Source of the DNA: M30B80 sp965656935
GTDB lineage: Bacteria; Pseudomonadota; Alphaproteobacteria; Rhodobacterales; Rhodobacteraceae
Reading direction: 5' to 3'
Length of the DNA stretch: 64,000 nt
NCBI GenBank assembly: GCA_965656935.1
Contig: CBFHMG010000001.1
Coordinates: 372,001 to 436,000, forward strand
Part shown: positions 42,544 to 50,665 of the stretch, piece after piece
Layout: every line of letters begins with the position of its first letter
How positions within the stretch are numbered: the first letter of the stretch is position 1
The notes under the pieces: generated by a model
Databases searched by the model: none
Seen by the model: only the letters and a program-made list of their open reading frames with translations
What the model was told of the DNA's origin: nothing
Position numbers and translations under genes: made by a program

Positions 42544-43464
42544 ATGAAATCGAAAATTGGTTCGCTCGAATGCGCGGCAACATGTGCTGGTGTTTCGGTG
42601 CTGGCAGGGATCGCAGGCGCAGCTGCCTTGATGCTGCTCGGGGACTGGACATTTATGCAGGCGATTTTCGCAGCGATCGTGATTGCTGTGATCATGGCGC
42701 CGATTTTGATCATCACGATGTGCGGCGGCTCGACCATGACGCCTGCCGAGGCCAAAGCGGCCGCAAACAGAGCGGGAACCGCTGGCAAAGCGGGCACCGC
42801 CCCAACAGCCGCAAGCGCCGCCGCGGGCGCGGCTACCGCCTCCGCAGCGCCTGCCGCCGCAGCGCCGAAAGCAGCCGCCAAGCCAAAGGCCGCCGCGAAG
42901 CCAAAAGCGGCTGCGAAGCCCAAGGCAGCGTCCAAATCCAAGGCTGCCTCGGGAAATTCCGCCGCGAGCGAAACAAAATCAGCCGCCAAGCCTAAAGCCG
43001 CTGCCAAGCCGAAAGCAGATGCCAAGCCAAAAGCAGACGCGAAGCCAAAAGCAGACGCGAAGCCAAAAGCGGATGCAAAACCAAAGGCCGCAGCCAAGCC
43101 CAAAGCGGCCGCCAAGCCCAAGGCTGCAAAAGCCGCAGCCGCTGCACCCGCAGCTGCCGCAGCAGCAGAAGGCGCTGGCACCCGCCCCGAGGCTCTGAGT
43201 GCAGCGCGCGGTGGTCAGGCGGATGACCTCAAGAAAATCAAAGGCGTTGGCCCCAAATTGGAAAGCCTTTTGAATTCGCTTGGCTTTTATCACTTTGATC
43301 AGGTCGCAGGTTGGAACGCGGATGAGGTTTCTTGGGTTGATCAGAACCTCGAAGGCTTCAAAGGCCGCGTAAGCCGTGACAATTGGGTCGATCAGGCCAA
43401 AACACTGGCCGCAGGCGGCGAGACCGAGTTCTCCAAGAAGGTTGGCAAAGGCGGCGTCTACTAA
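42544..43464 (+). CDS. Membrane-anchored Lys/Ala-rich protein with C-terminal HhH domain (nuo accessory)
   Basis: 306 residues. The N-terminus has two hydrophobic helices (about 15-35 and 40-62, with IAGAAALMLLGDW and VIMAPILIITM). Residues about 110-205 are a low-complexity tail of hexapeptide repeats AAKPKA/DAKPKA, positively charged and histone H1-like. The C-terminal about 70 residues (RGGQADDLKKIKGVGPKLES onward) closely match the end of NuoE. It could anchor or bridge complex I, or bind nucleic acid or the membrane surface; none is proven. AGGGGG lies before the ATG. It is framed by terminators on both sides. Confidence 0.8.
   Translation: MKSKIGSLECAATCAGVSVLAGIAGAAALMLLGDWTFMQAIFAAIVIAVIMAPILIITMCGGSTMTPAEAKAAANRAGTAGKAGTAPTAASAAAGAATASAAPAAAAPKAAAKPKAAAKPKAAAKPKAASKSKAASGNSAASETKSAAKPKAAAKPKADAKPKADAKPKADAKPKADAKPKAAAKPKAAAKPKAAKAAAAAPAAAAAAEGAGTRPEALSAARGGQADDLKKIKGVGPKLESLLNSLGFYHFDQVAGWNADEVSWVDQNLEGFKGRVSRDNWVDQAKTLAAGGETEFSKKVGKGGVY
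43021..43092 (+). repeat. 18-bp tandem repeat coding for AKPKAD
   Basis: Four near-identical 18-bp units lie head to tail (43021-43038, 43039-43056, 43057-43074, 43075-43092), of the form GCGAAGCCAAAAGCAGAC. The last unit is more diverged. They sit within a longer tract of related hexapeptide codons (about 42869-43130), so repeat number is likely to vary between strains. Confidence 0.8.
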
Positions 43465-43494
43465 GCCACGCGCCCGAAGCTATGATATCGAAAG

Positions 43495-43526
43495 AGGGGT
43501 CTGAGCTTTTTCCGGCCCCTTTTTTA
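43495..43526 (+). terminator. Intrinsic terminator after the HhH protein gene
   Basis: AGGGGTC (43495-43501) pairs with GGCCCCT (43514-43520), one G-T wobble, 12-base loop, followed by six Ts. It is 31 nt after the stop. Weaker than the nuoE terminator but of the right form. Confidence 0.7.
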
Positions 43527-43650
43527 TGGGCTAGGGTGGGATTTACCTGCCTTTTGGCTTGCGTCTTGGCCCTTGAGGTTGGAATAAGCAGCCAAGGCGC
43601 CTAGGTCTTAACAAAGACCACGCCTTGACCGGACCAGAGGCACTCGCGCG

Positions 43651-43884
43651 ATGCGCAACGACAATGATCAGGACAGACGCTTTGTAGGGCAAATTAGGGT
43701 TGCCGCCATCGTGATGGCGGGGGCGATGTTGCTCTGGATGGGCGGGCAATATCTGGGCGGCCAATTGGGGTGGCCCGTAAGATTTGTGTTCTTGTTTGAT
43801 CTTGCGGCAATGGCAGCACTGGTCTGGGCGCTTTTTGTGACGTATCAGGTGTGGAAAGCCCGCCGCCAGAACGACAAGGACTGA
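43651..43884 (+). CDS. Small membrane protein, DUF5337-like (nuo accessory)
   Basis: 77 residues with a charged N-terminus (MRNDNDQDRRFVGQI), two hydrophobic helices (VAAIVMAGAMLLWMGGQYLG and RFVFLFDLAAMAALVWALFV) and a basic tail. It sits three bases before the nuoF start, as in other Rhodobacterales where this small family (DUF5337 as I recall) is tied to nuoF. It may be an assembly or accessory subunit of complex I; this is inferred from linkage only. Ribosome site weak. Confidence 0.75.
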   Translation: MRNDNDQDRRFVGQIRVAAIVMAGAMLLWMGGQYLGGQLGWPVRFVFLFDLAAMAALVWALFVTYQVWKARRQNDKD

Positions 43885-43887
43885 GAC

Positions 43888-45177
43888 ATGCTTCAGGATC
43901 AAGACCGCATCTTTACCAATCTCTACGGCATGCATGACCGCAGCTTGGCTGGTGCCAAAGCGCGCGGGCATTGGGACGGCACCAAAGATATCATTGCTTT
44001 GGGCCGCGATAAGATCGTCGATATCATGAAGGCCTCGGGCCTGCGTGGGCGCGGTGGTGCGGGTTTCCCGACAGGGCTGAAATGGTCCTTCATGCCCAAG
44101 GAAAGCGATGGCCGCCCTGCCTATCTGGTGGTCAATGCCGACGAATCCGAGCCCGGCACCTGTAAAGACCGCGAGATCATGCGCAATGATCCCCATACGC
44201 TGATCGAAGGCTGCTTGATCGCCTCTTTCGCGATGCAGGCCCATGCTTGCTATATCTATATCCGCGGCGAATATATCCGCGAGCGTGAAGCCCTTCAGGC
44301 CGCGATTGATGAAGCCTATGAGGCAGGCCTTCTGGGTAAGAATGCCGCGAAATCGGGTTGGGATTTCGATCTGTATCTGCATCACGGTGCAGGCGCTTAC
44401 ATCTGCGGTGAGGAAACCGCGCTTCTGGAATCGCTGGAAGGCCGCAAGGGCATGCCACGTATGAAGCCGCCATTCCCCGCAGGGGCTGGCCTTTATGGCT
44501 GCCCGACCACTGTGAACAATGTGGAATCAATTGCTGTCGTGCCAACGATCCTGCGTCGCGGCGGGGAATGGTTTGCCTCGTTTGGGCGTCCCAATAACAC
44601 GGGCACCAAGCTTTTTGCGATCTCGGGCCATGTGAATAACCCTTGTGTGGTCGAAGAAGAGATGTCGATCAGCTTCGAGGAACTGATCGAGAAGCATTGC
44701 GGTGGCATTCGTGGCGGTTGGGATAACCTCAAGGCTGTGATCCCGGGCGGCTCCTCCGTGCCATGTGTGCGCGGTGAGAAGATGCGCGATGCGGTGATGG
44801 ATTTCGACTATCTGCGCAATGACCTGCAATCGGGCCTCGGCACGGCTGCGGTGATCGTGATGGATCAATCCACCGATATCATCAAGGCGATCTGGCGTCT
44901 GTCGAAATTCTACAAGCATGAAAGCTGCGGCCAGTGTACGCCATGCCGCGAAGGCACAGGCTGGATGATGCGCGTGATGGATCGTCTGGTCAAAGGCGAG
45001 GCCGAGGTTGAAGAGATCGACATGCTGTTTGATGTCACCAAGCAGGTGGAAGGCCATACGATTTGCGCCTTGGGCGATGCAGCGGCTTGGCCAATTCAGG
45101 GCTTGATCCGCAACTTCCGCGACGAGATCGAAGATCGCATCAAGCATAAGCGCGGCGCGCCCATGGCGGCTGAATAA
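43888..45177 (+). CDS. nuoF: NADH-quinone oxidoreductase subunit F
   Basis: A 429-residue subunit that binds NADH and FMN and the 4Fe-4S cluster N3, the entry point of electrons. Marks: GLRGRGGAGFPTGLKWSFM (NADH), NADESEPGTCKDREIM (FMN), and the cluster motif ESCGQCTPCREGTGW with the distant Cys in GHTICALGDAAAWP. Length is standard. A terminator 35 nt after the stop separates it from the next genes. Confidence 0.97.
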   Translation: MLQDQDRIFTNLYGMHDRSLAGAKARGHWDGTKDIIALGRDKIVDIMKASGLRGRGGAGFPTGLKWSFMPKESDGRPAYLVVNADESEPGTCKDREIMRNDPHTLIEGCLIASFAMQAHACYIYIRGEYIREREALQAAIDEAYEAGLLGKNAAKSGWDFDLYLHHGAGAYICGEETALLESLEGRKGMPRMKPPFPAGAGLYGCPTTVNNVESIAVVPTILRRGGEWFASFGRPNNTGTKLFAISGHVNNPCVVEEEMSISFEELIEKHCGGIRGGWDNLKAVIPGGSSVPCVRGEKMRDAVMDFDYLRNDLQSGLGTAAVIVMDQSTDIIKAIWRLSKFYKHESCGQCTPCREGTGWMMRVMDRLVKGEAEVEEIDMLFDVTKQVEGHTICALGDAAAWPIQGLIRNFRDEIEDRIKHKRGAPMAAE

Positions 45178-45211
45178 GCCCCGAGCACTCAACCGCGAAG
45201 CAAAATGAAAC

Positions 45212-45239
45212 ACGGCGTCCCGAGACAGGGCGCCGTTTT
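45212..45239 (+). terminator. Intrinsic terminator after nuoF
   Basis: Nine-pair stem (45212-45220 against 45228-45236, one G-T) built on ACGGCGTCC/GGGCGCCGT, followed by TTTT and another T-rich stretch. It is the third terminator within the nuo cluster. Confidence 0.75.
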
Positions 45240-45310
45240 CTTTTGGACGGCTCTGTGTCCGAAAGGACTCAACTGTGACTGCATCTTTTGAACACGAAGG
45301 TTAACTTTAG

Positions 45311-45390
45311 TTGATGGATCGCGTGTTTTCCCTTAAGCTATCTGCAAAGAAAAAGCCGTTTCACAGCCCCAATGGGCCGAAGAAAACGGC
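45311..45390 (+). promoter_or_regulatory. Promoter candidate and leader hairpin upstream of the small membrane gene
   Basis: TTGATG (45311-45316), 17 bases, TAAGCT (45334-45339) would start a transcript near 45346. Directly downstream GCCGTTT/AAACGGC (45355-45361 and 45384-45390) enclose an inner GCCC/GGGC stem. Lying after the nuoF terminator, this could restart transcription for the nuoG segment. Elements are only partial matches. Confidence 0.35.
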
Positions 45391-45418
45391 ATAGAGGTTT
45401 AAAGAGGGCAGGACGATG

Positions 45419-45670
45419 ATGAACATCTATCGTTTCGGGCTGACATTTATCTATGTTGCCTTTTGTGGAACGGGTCTGATTTTCGGCTATTCATGGGGCG
45501 TCGGCGGATCGATCCTTGGCTTTGCGCTTGGGGCGATGATCGCATCGATGGTCTCGGTTCTGGTGAATACGCCCGAGCGAATGGAGGCCGCATTCTATTC
45601 GATCCTTGCAATCCTCTTTGTCAGCTTCCTGATCTATCTTATCGTCAGCTTCTGGGGTGTCCGCCTTTAG
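45419..45670 (+). CDS. Small polytopic membrane protein (nuo accessory)
   Basis: About 83 residues (ATG 45416 or 45419) with three hydrophobic segments: FGLTFIYVAFCGTGLIFGYS, a Gly/Ser-rich SILGFALGAMIASMVSVLV, and AILFVSFLIYLIVSF. I do not recognise a named family; frames of this size occur between nuoF and nuoG in Rhodobacter-type clusters. AGGGCAGGACG lies upstream. It may assist assembly of the membrane arm. Confidence 0.65.
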   Translation: MNIYRFGLTFIYVAFCGTGLIFGYSWGVGGSILGFALGAMIASMVSVLVNTPERMEAAFYSILAILFVSFLIYLIVSFWGVRL

Positions 45671-45702
45671 GGGCAGGGCTCAATTCTTGGTGAAACAGCG
45701 CT

Positions 45703-45719
45703 ATGATATTGGATATCAT
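45703..45719. promoter_or_regulatory. Perfect palindrome upstream of the DUF5333 gene
   Basis: ATGATATTGGATATCAT has perfect 7-base arms around TGG. It lies 54 bp before the DUF5333 start. The AT-rich arms and size suit a dimeric transcription factor; no T-tract follows. Confidence 0.35.
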
Positions 45720-45772
45720 CGCCCTTTGCCCCCAGATCATCATCAACGAATACAGTTTTCGTGAGGATGGTT

Positions 45773-46216
45773 ATGACCCGATACACTCAAATACTTCTGA
45801 TCTGCGCCATGGTGGCGGGCTTTGGCTTGGCGACTGCGGCAGCCACAACAGCGGCGCATGCGCAAAGCGATGATTTTGATCCTTTGCGGGAGGACGAGAC
45901 GATCCATCAAGGATTGACCGTCATTTCCATCGGCCGCTTGATCCGAAATCATTGCCCCACACTTGATGCCAAACGCATCCAGTCTTTCGCCTTTGCGCAG
46001 CGCTTGGTGAATCGCGGGCATGCACTGGGGTTTTCCCGCGCCCAGATGGAGGCCTATGTTGATAGTGATACTGATCGTGATCGGTATCGCGCCATAGCAA
46101 ATACCTATCTTTCGCAGCGCGGAGCCAGTGTAAATGAGCCCGAATCCGTCTGTCAGTTGGGGCGAGATGAAATTTCTTCGGGATCAGCGATTGGCAGATT
46201 GCTCAGAGAGGTTTAG
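45773..46216 (+). CDS. DUF5333-like exported protein (nuo accessory)
   Basis: 147 residues with a signal peptide (ICAMVAGFGLATAAATTAAHA-Q) and a periplasmic alpha-helical domain with a conserved cysteine pair (NHCPTLDAKR and VCQLGRDEI). The ending VCQLGRDEISSGSAIGRLLR is the mark of the family I recall as DUF5333, linked to nuo clusters. ATG at 45773 is chosen because GAGG lies six bases upstream; GTG 45761 and ATG 45767 are less likely. Function unknown. Confidence 0.75.
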   Translation: MTRYTQILLICAMVAGFGLATAAATTAAHAQSDDFDPLREDETIHQGLTVISIGRLIRNHCPTLDAKRIQSFAFAQRLVNRGHALGFSRAQMEAYVDSDTDRDRYRAIANTYLSQRGASVNEPESVCQLGRDEISSGSAIGRLLREV

Positions 46217-46289
46217 AAGGCCCTCGAAACGATCCGCGTCCCATGCGTGAATACCAGACCTGCTGGGGCGAAACCGAAGGACCGCACGC

Positions 46290-48311
46290 ATGAGCAATCT
46301 GCGCAAACTTGTTATTGATGGCAATGAAATCGAGGTTGATGGGGCGATGACCCTCATTCAGGCCTGTGAAGTGGCGGGAATCGAAGTTCCGCGCTTCTGC
46401 TACCACGAAAGGCTCACCATTGCCGGCAATTGCCGCATGTGCCTTGTCGAGGTGGTTGGCGGTCCTCCCAAACCTGCGGCCTCCTGTGCGATGCAGGTGC
46501 GGGATCTGCGCCCGGGTCCTGAAGGCCAGCCGCCTGTCGTCAAAACGAATTCGCCTATGGTCAAAAAGGCCCGCGAAGGTGTGATGGAGTTCCTACTCAT
46601 CAACCACCCGCTGGATTGCCCGATTTGCGATCAGGGCGGCGAGTGTGATTTGCAAGATCAGGCCATGGCTTATGGCGTGGATTTCAGCCGCTACCGCGAA
46701 CCCAAACGCGCCACCGAAGATCTCGATCTCGGGCCGCTGGTCGAAACCCATATGACACGCTGCATTTCCTGCACGCGCTGTGTGCGTTTCACCACCGAGG
46801 TCGCGGGCATCACCCAGATGGGCCAGACAGGGCGCGGCGAAGATGCCGAGATTACCTCCTATCTGAACCAGACCCTCGATTCGAACCTTCAGGGCAATAT
46901 CATTGATCTGTGCCCCGTGGGTGCGCTGACCTCCAAGCCTTATGCTTTCACCGCCCGTCCTTGGGAATTGAGCAAGACCGAAACCATTGATGTGATGGAC
47001 GCGCTCGGCTCCAATATCCGTGTAGACACCAAAGGGCGCGAAGTGATGCGTATCCTGCCGCGCAACCATGATGGTGTGAACGAGGAATGGATTTCCGACA
47101 AAACCCGTTTTGTTTGGGATGGCCTGCGCCGCCAGCGTCTGGACCAGCCTTACTTGCGTGAGAATGGCAAGCTGCGCCCCGCCACTTGGCCCGAGGCGCT
47201 TGGCAAAGCCGCCGCCGCGATCAAGGGCGCGAAGAAAGTTGCAGGCCTGATCGGTGATCTGGCCCCTGTTGAAGCGGCCTTCGCCCTCAAAGCCCTTGTC
47301 GAAGGGCAGGGTGGCAATGTCGAGGCCCGCACCGATGGCGCGAAATTGCCTGAGGGCAACCGCTCGGCCTATGTCGGCACCGCTTCGATCGAAGATATCG
47401 ATAATGCGAAATTCATCCAGTTGATCGGCACCAACCCACGCAATGAGGCACCCGTTTTGAACGCGCGTATCCGCAAAGCTTGGAGCAATGGTGCCGAAGT
47501 GGGCTTGGTCGGTGAAGCGGCTGACCTGACCTATGATTACGCCCATATCGGCACGGATCGCGCGGCGCTACAGGGCCTTTTGGGGCAAAAGCACAAGGAC
47601 GTGCTAGACGCGTCCTCCGTTGTGATCATTGGCCAAGGTGCCTTGCGTGAGGCCGATGGTGAGGCTGTTCTTGCTGCCGCAATGCAACTGGCCGAAGAAA
47701 CCAAATCAAAGCTTCTGGTGCTCCATACTGCGGCCAGCCGCGTTGGTGCGATGGATATCGATGCTGTGACTAAGGGCGGTTTGACCGCCGCCATCGATGG
47801 CGCGGATGTGATTTATAATCTGGGTGCCGATGAGGTCGAGATCGAGGCAGGTGCCACGGTGATCTATCAGGGCAGCCATGGGGATCGCGGGGCGCATCGC
47901 GCCGATATCATCCTGCCTGCCGCTGCCTATACAGAAGAGCAGGGCTTGTTTGTGAACACCGAAGGCCGCCCGCAATTGGCGCTTCGTGCAAGCTTCCCTC
48001 CGGGGCAGGCCAAGGAAAACTGGGCGATCCTGCGCGCGCTTTCGGCTGAATTGGGCGCGGTCTTGCCTTATGACACGCTTGCGGCCCTGCGCGCGGCGCT
48101 TGTGGCACAGGTTCCGCATCTGGAACTGATCGATGAGGTTATGGAAAACGAGTGGCAGCCGCTAAAGGCGGGCAAGCTTGGCAAGGCGGATTTCGTATCG
48201 GCTGTGAAAGACCATTTCCTGACCAACCCGATTGCACGTGCAAGCAGCCTGATGGCCGAGCTGTCGGCAGGGGTGAAAGCCCGCGCCGATACCGCGATTG
48301 CAGCGGAATAG
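46290..48311 (+). CDS. nuoG: NADH-quinone oxidoreductase subunit G
   Basis: A 673-residue subunit carrying several Fe-S clusters. The N-terminal 2Fe-2S (N1b) ligands are in CYHERLTIAGNCRMC and SCAMQV; the His-Cys cluster N5 is HPLDCPICDQGGECD; N4 is CISCTRCVRF with the later CPVGALTSKP. The C-terminal half is molybdopterin-oxidoreductase-like without a cofactor. Length fits the alphaproteobacterial and mitochondrial type rather than the longer Escherichia coli form. AAGGA precedes the ATG. Confidence 0.97.
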   Translation: MSNLRKLVIDGNEIEVDGAMTLIQACEVAGIEVPRFCYHERLTIAGNCRMCLVEVVGGPPKPAASCAMQVRDLRPGPEGQPPVVKTNSPMVKKAREGVMEFLLINHPLDCPICDQGGECDLQDQAMAYGVDFSRYREPKRATEDLDLGPLVETHMTRCISCTRCVRFTTEVAGITQMGQTGRGEDAEITSYLNQTLDSNLQGNIIDLCPVGALTSKPYAFTARPWELSKTETIDVMDALGSNIRVDTKGREVMRILPRNHDGVNEEWISDKTRFVWDGLRRQRLDQPYLRENGKLRPATWPEALGKAAAAIKGAKKVAGLIGDLAPVEAAFALKALVEGQGGNVEARTDGAKLPEGNRSAYVGTASIEDIDNAKFIQLIGTNPRNEAPVLNARIRKAWSNGAEVGLVGEAADLTYDYAHIGTDRAALQGLLGQKHKDVLDASSVVIIGQGALREADGEAVLAAAMQLAEETKSKLLVLHTAASRVGAMDIDAVTKGGLTAAIDGADVIYNLGADEVEIEAGATVIYQGSHGDRGAHRADIILPAAAYTEEQGLFVNTEGRPQLALRASFPPGQAKENWAILRALSAELGAVLPYDTLAALRAALVAQVPHLELIDEVMENEWQPLKAGKLGKADFVSAVKDHFLTNPIARASSLMAELSAGVKARADTAIAAE

Positions 48312-48322
48312 GGGCGATGACG

Positions 48323-48718
48323 ATGCGGCGCCCCTTCGTGACCCTTTGGGGAGCGATTGCTGGCGTCATTCTGGCGGGTTGCAATATGCCTCACCATCAA
48401 GAGGGGCCGCCCGCATTTTATGACGGTGTCGAGACAAGATTGCTCGACGATGATTTGGTGAATTTTGTGGTGAATATGAGCGGCGCAGCAACACCATCCA
48501 ATGTCGAAGATTACGCAAAATGCGCCGCGGCGCAGTATGCGTTGATCCGCGGCTTCGGATTTGCGCGTCATGTAAGAACAAATGTGCTCGAAGAGGGTGG
48601 CGTTTGGCGCGGGGATGCTGTTTACACCATCTCGTCGGCGCTCCCCCGCGGGTTGCAGACGATCGACGCTGAAGTGATCGTTGCCGCGTGCGCAGAGCAA
48701 GGCATACCTACGGTTTGA
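48323..48718 (+). CDS. Small lipoprotein (nuo accessory)
   Basis: 131 residues with a lipoprotein signal: MRRPFVTLWGAIAGVILAGC, the LAGC lipobox ending at Cys20. The mature part has a conserved look (DDLVNFVVNMSGA, YAKCAAAQYAL, a final VIVAACAEQGIP) but no family I can name; two more cysteines could form a disulfide. GGGG eight bases upstream supports ATG 48323 over ATG 48317. Lying between nuoG and nuoH, it is probably one of the accessory frames known in Rhodobacter nuo clusters. Confidence 0.72.
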   Translation: MRRPFVTLWGAIAGVILAGCNMPHHQEGPPAFYDGVETRLLDDDLVNFVVNMSGAATPSNVEDYAKCAAAQYALIRGFGFARHVRTNVLEEGGVWRGDAVYTISSALPRGLQTIDAEVIVAACAEQGIPTV

Positions 48719-48725
48719 GGACGAC

Positions 48726-49763
48726 ATGGACGGTTTCTTTTCCACCACACCCGGGCTGATGCTGATCATCGTGGCGCAATGCCTTTTGGTCATTGGCTTC
48801 GTAATGGTTTCGCTGCTTTTCCTCGTCTATGGCGACCGGAAAATCTGGGCGGCTGTACAGATGCGCCGTGGCCCGAATGTTGTGGGTATCTTTGGCCTGC
48901 TGCAAACGGTGGCCGATGCGCTGAAATATGTCGTCAAAGAAGTCGTGATCCCCGCAGGGGCTGACAGGCCCGTCTTCCTGCTGGCCCCTCTGACCAGCTT
49001 TGTGCTGGCGATGGTGGCTTGGGCGGTCATTCCCTTCAATGATACTTGGGTTCTGTCTGATCTGAACGTGGCAATCCTGTTTGTCTTCGCGGTCTCCTCG
49101 CTTGAGGTATATGGCGTGATCATGGGCGGTTGGGCGTCGAACTCGAAATACCCGTTCTTGGGCTCGCTGCGCTCGGCCGCGCAGATGATCTCTTATGAAG
49201 TTTCGATCGGTCTGATTATCATCGGTGTGATCATCTCCACGGGCTCGCTGAATTTCGGTGATATCGTGCGGGCGCAGGACGGCTCCTATGGGTTGTTCTC
49301 ATGGTATTGGGTCGCCCATTTCCCGATGGTCTTTTTGTTCTTCATCTCGGCTTTGGCGGAAACCAATCGCCCGCCCTTCGATCTTCCCGAAGCGGAATCG
49401 GAATTGGTTGCGGGCTATCAGGTTGAATATTCCTCCACGCCCTTCCTGTTGTTCATGGCTGGTGAATATATCGCCATCTTCCTGATGTGCGCGCTGATCA
49501 CCTTGCTGTTCTTCGGCGGCTGGCTGTCCCCGATCCCGGGTGTGGCGGATGGTGCGCTGTGGATGGTTGGCAAAATGGCCGTGTTCTTCTTCCTCTTCGC
49601 GATGGTGAAGGCGGTAGTGCCGCGCTACCGCTATGACCAGTTGATGCGCCTTGGGTGGAAGGTGTTCCTTCCGATGTCGCTGGCTTGGGTTGTTCTGGTG
49701 GCATTTGCCGCGAAATTCGAAATCCTCGGCGGTGCCTATGCCCGCTGGGCGGTTGGAGGCTGA
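48726..49763 (+). CDS. nuoH: NADH-quinone oxidoreductase subunit H
   Basis: A 345-residue membrane subunit at the junction with the peripheral arm, with about eight helices. Conserved: YGDRKIWAAVQMRRGPNVVG, the acidic E-rich channel loop AETNRPPFDLPEAESELVAG and EYSSTPFLLFMAGEY. GAGG lies five bases before the ATG at 48726. It is 7 nt after the lipoprotein gene. Confidence 0.97.
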   Translation: MDGFFSTTPGLMLIIVAQCLLVIGFVMVSLLFLVYGDRKIWAAVQMRRGPNVVGIFGLLQTVADALKYVVKEVVIPAGADRPVFLLAPLTSFVLAMVAWAVIPFNDTWVLSDLNVAILFVFAVSSLEVYGVIMGGWASNSKYPFLGSLRSAAQMISYEVSIGLIIIGVIISTGSLNFGDIVRAQDGSYGLFSWYWVAHFPMVFLFFISALAETNRPPFDLPEAESELVAGYQVEYSSTPFLLFMAGEYIAIFLMCALITLLFFGGWLSPIPGVADGALWMVGKMAVFFFLFAMVKAVVPRYRYDQLMRLGWKVFLPMSLAWVVLVAFAAKFEILGGAYARWAVGG

Positions 49764-49766
49764 TCC

Positions 49767-50261
49767 ATGACGCAGATCGATTATACACGCGCGGCAAAAT
49801 ACTTCCTGCTGCTGGACTTCTTCAAAGGCTTCAAGCTGGGGTTCAAATATTTCTTCGCGCCCAAAGCGACCTTGAACTACCCGCATGAAAAAGGCCCGCT
49901 AAGCCCGCGCTTCCGTGGCGAGCATGCGCTGCGCCGCTACCCCAATGGTGAAGAGCGTTGCATCGCCTGTAAGCTGTGCGAAGCCGTCTGCCCTGCACAA
50001 GCAATCACAATTGATGCCGAGCCGCGCGAGGATGGCAGCCGCCGCACCACGCGCTATGACATCGATATGACAAAATGCATCTATTGCGGCTTCTGTCAGG
50101 AAGCCTGCCCTGTGGATGCGATTGTCGAAGGCCCCAATTTCGAGTTTGCCACCGAAACCCGCGAAGAACTGTTCTATGACAAGAACAAGCTTCTGGCCAA
50201 TGGCGAGCGTTGGGAAGCCGAGATTGCGCGCAATCTGGAACTGGATGCGCCCTACAGATGA
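49767..50261 (+). CDS. nuoI: NADH-quinone oxidoreductase subunit I
   Basis: A 164-residue 8Fe ferredoxin-like subunit holding clusters N6a and N6b. The two motifs are CIACKLCEAVCPAQAI and CIYCGFCQEACPVDAI. The N-terminal amphipathic helix is KYFLLLDFFKGFKLGFKYF. The stop overlaps the next gene as ATGA. Confidence 0.97.
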   Translation: MTQIDYTRAAKYFLLLDFFKGFKLGFKYFFAPKATLNYPHEKGPLSPRFRGEHALRRYPNGEERCIACKLCEAVCPAQAITIDAEPREDGSRRTTRYDIDMTKCIYCGFCQEACPVDAIVEGPNFEFATETREELFYDKNKLLANGERWEAEIARNLELDAPYR

Positions 50262-50662
50262 CCGATACCCCCGCAAACCCTTTTGAGGCGCTGTTTAAAC
50301 AGACGCAGGATATGGCTCAGGAATGGGCCAAGGCGGTTAATCCCGCTTTGGGTGGGGCTGTGTTCGAGCAGAACTGGCCAACTGTGCCTGCCGAGATGCT
50401 CGAGGCGATGTGGGGCAAACAGTTCAATCCAGAAGGGTTGGATGCAAAGACACGTCTTTTGCTGACGCTACAGGGCCTGACCGTTCAGGGTGCGAATGCC
50501 GAGACACAAATCCGTTTGACGGTGCGCCACGCCATTGAGGCAGGGGCCACCGAACAGGAAATCGCCGAGACGATCGGCATGGCCGCCTTGTTTGGCGGTG
50601 TGCCTGCAATGACCAAAGCGATGGAGCTTGCCAAACAGGCCATCGACGGGACCGAGGAGTAA
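50258..50662 (+). CDS. Carboxymuconolactone decarboxylase-like protein (nuo accessory)
   Basis: A 134-residue helical protein with the CMD/AhpD-like region LDAKTRLLLTLQGLTVQGAN and HAIEAGATEQEIAETIGMAA. It has no cysteine pair, so it cannot act as an AhpD-type disulfide reductase. ATG 50258 overlaps the nuoI stop by four bases, and nuoJ follows after 3 nt, so it is translated with complex I subunits. A similar frame is known between nuoI and nuoJ in Rhodobacter; function unknown. Confidence 0.78.
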   Translation: MTDTPANPFEALFKQTQDMAQEWAKAVNPALGGAVFEQNWPTVPAEMLEAMWGKQFNPEGLDAKTRLLLTLQGLTVQGANAETQIRLTVRHAIEAGATEQEIAETIGMAALFGGVPAMTKAMELAKQAIDGTEE

Positions 50663-50665
50663 GAC

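Noticed and set aside
42869..43130. The Lys/Ala/Pro tract as a CRISPR-like or non-coding repeat array
   Set aside because: Repeats are in frame, contiguous without spacers and encode a hexapeptide within a long reading frame.
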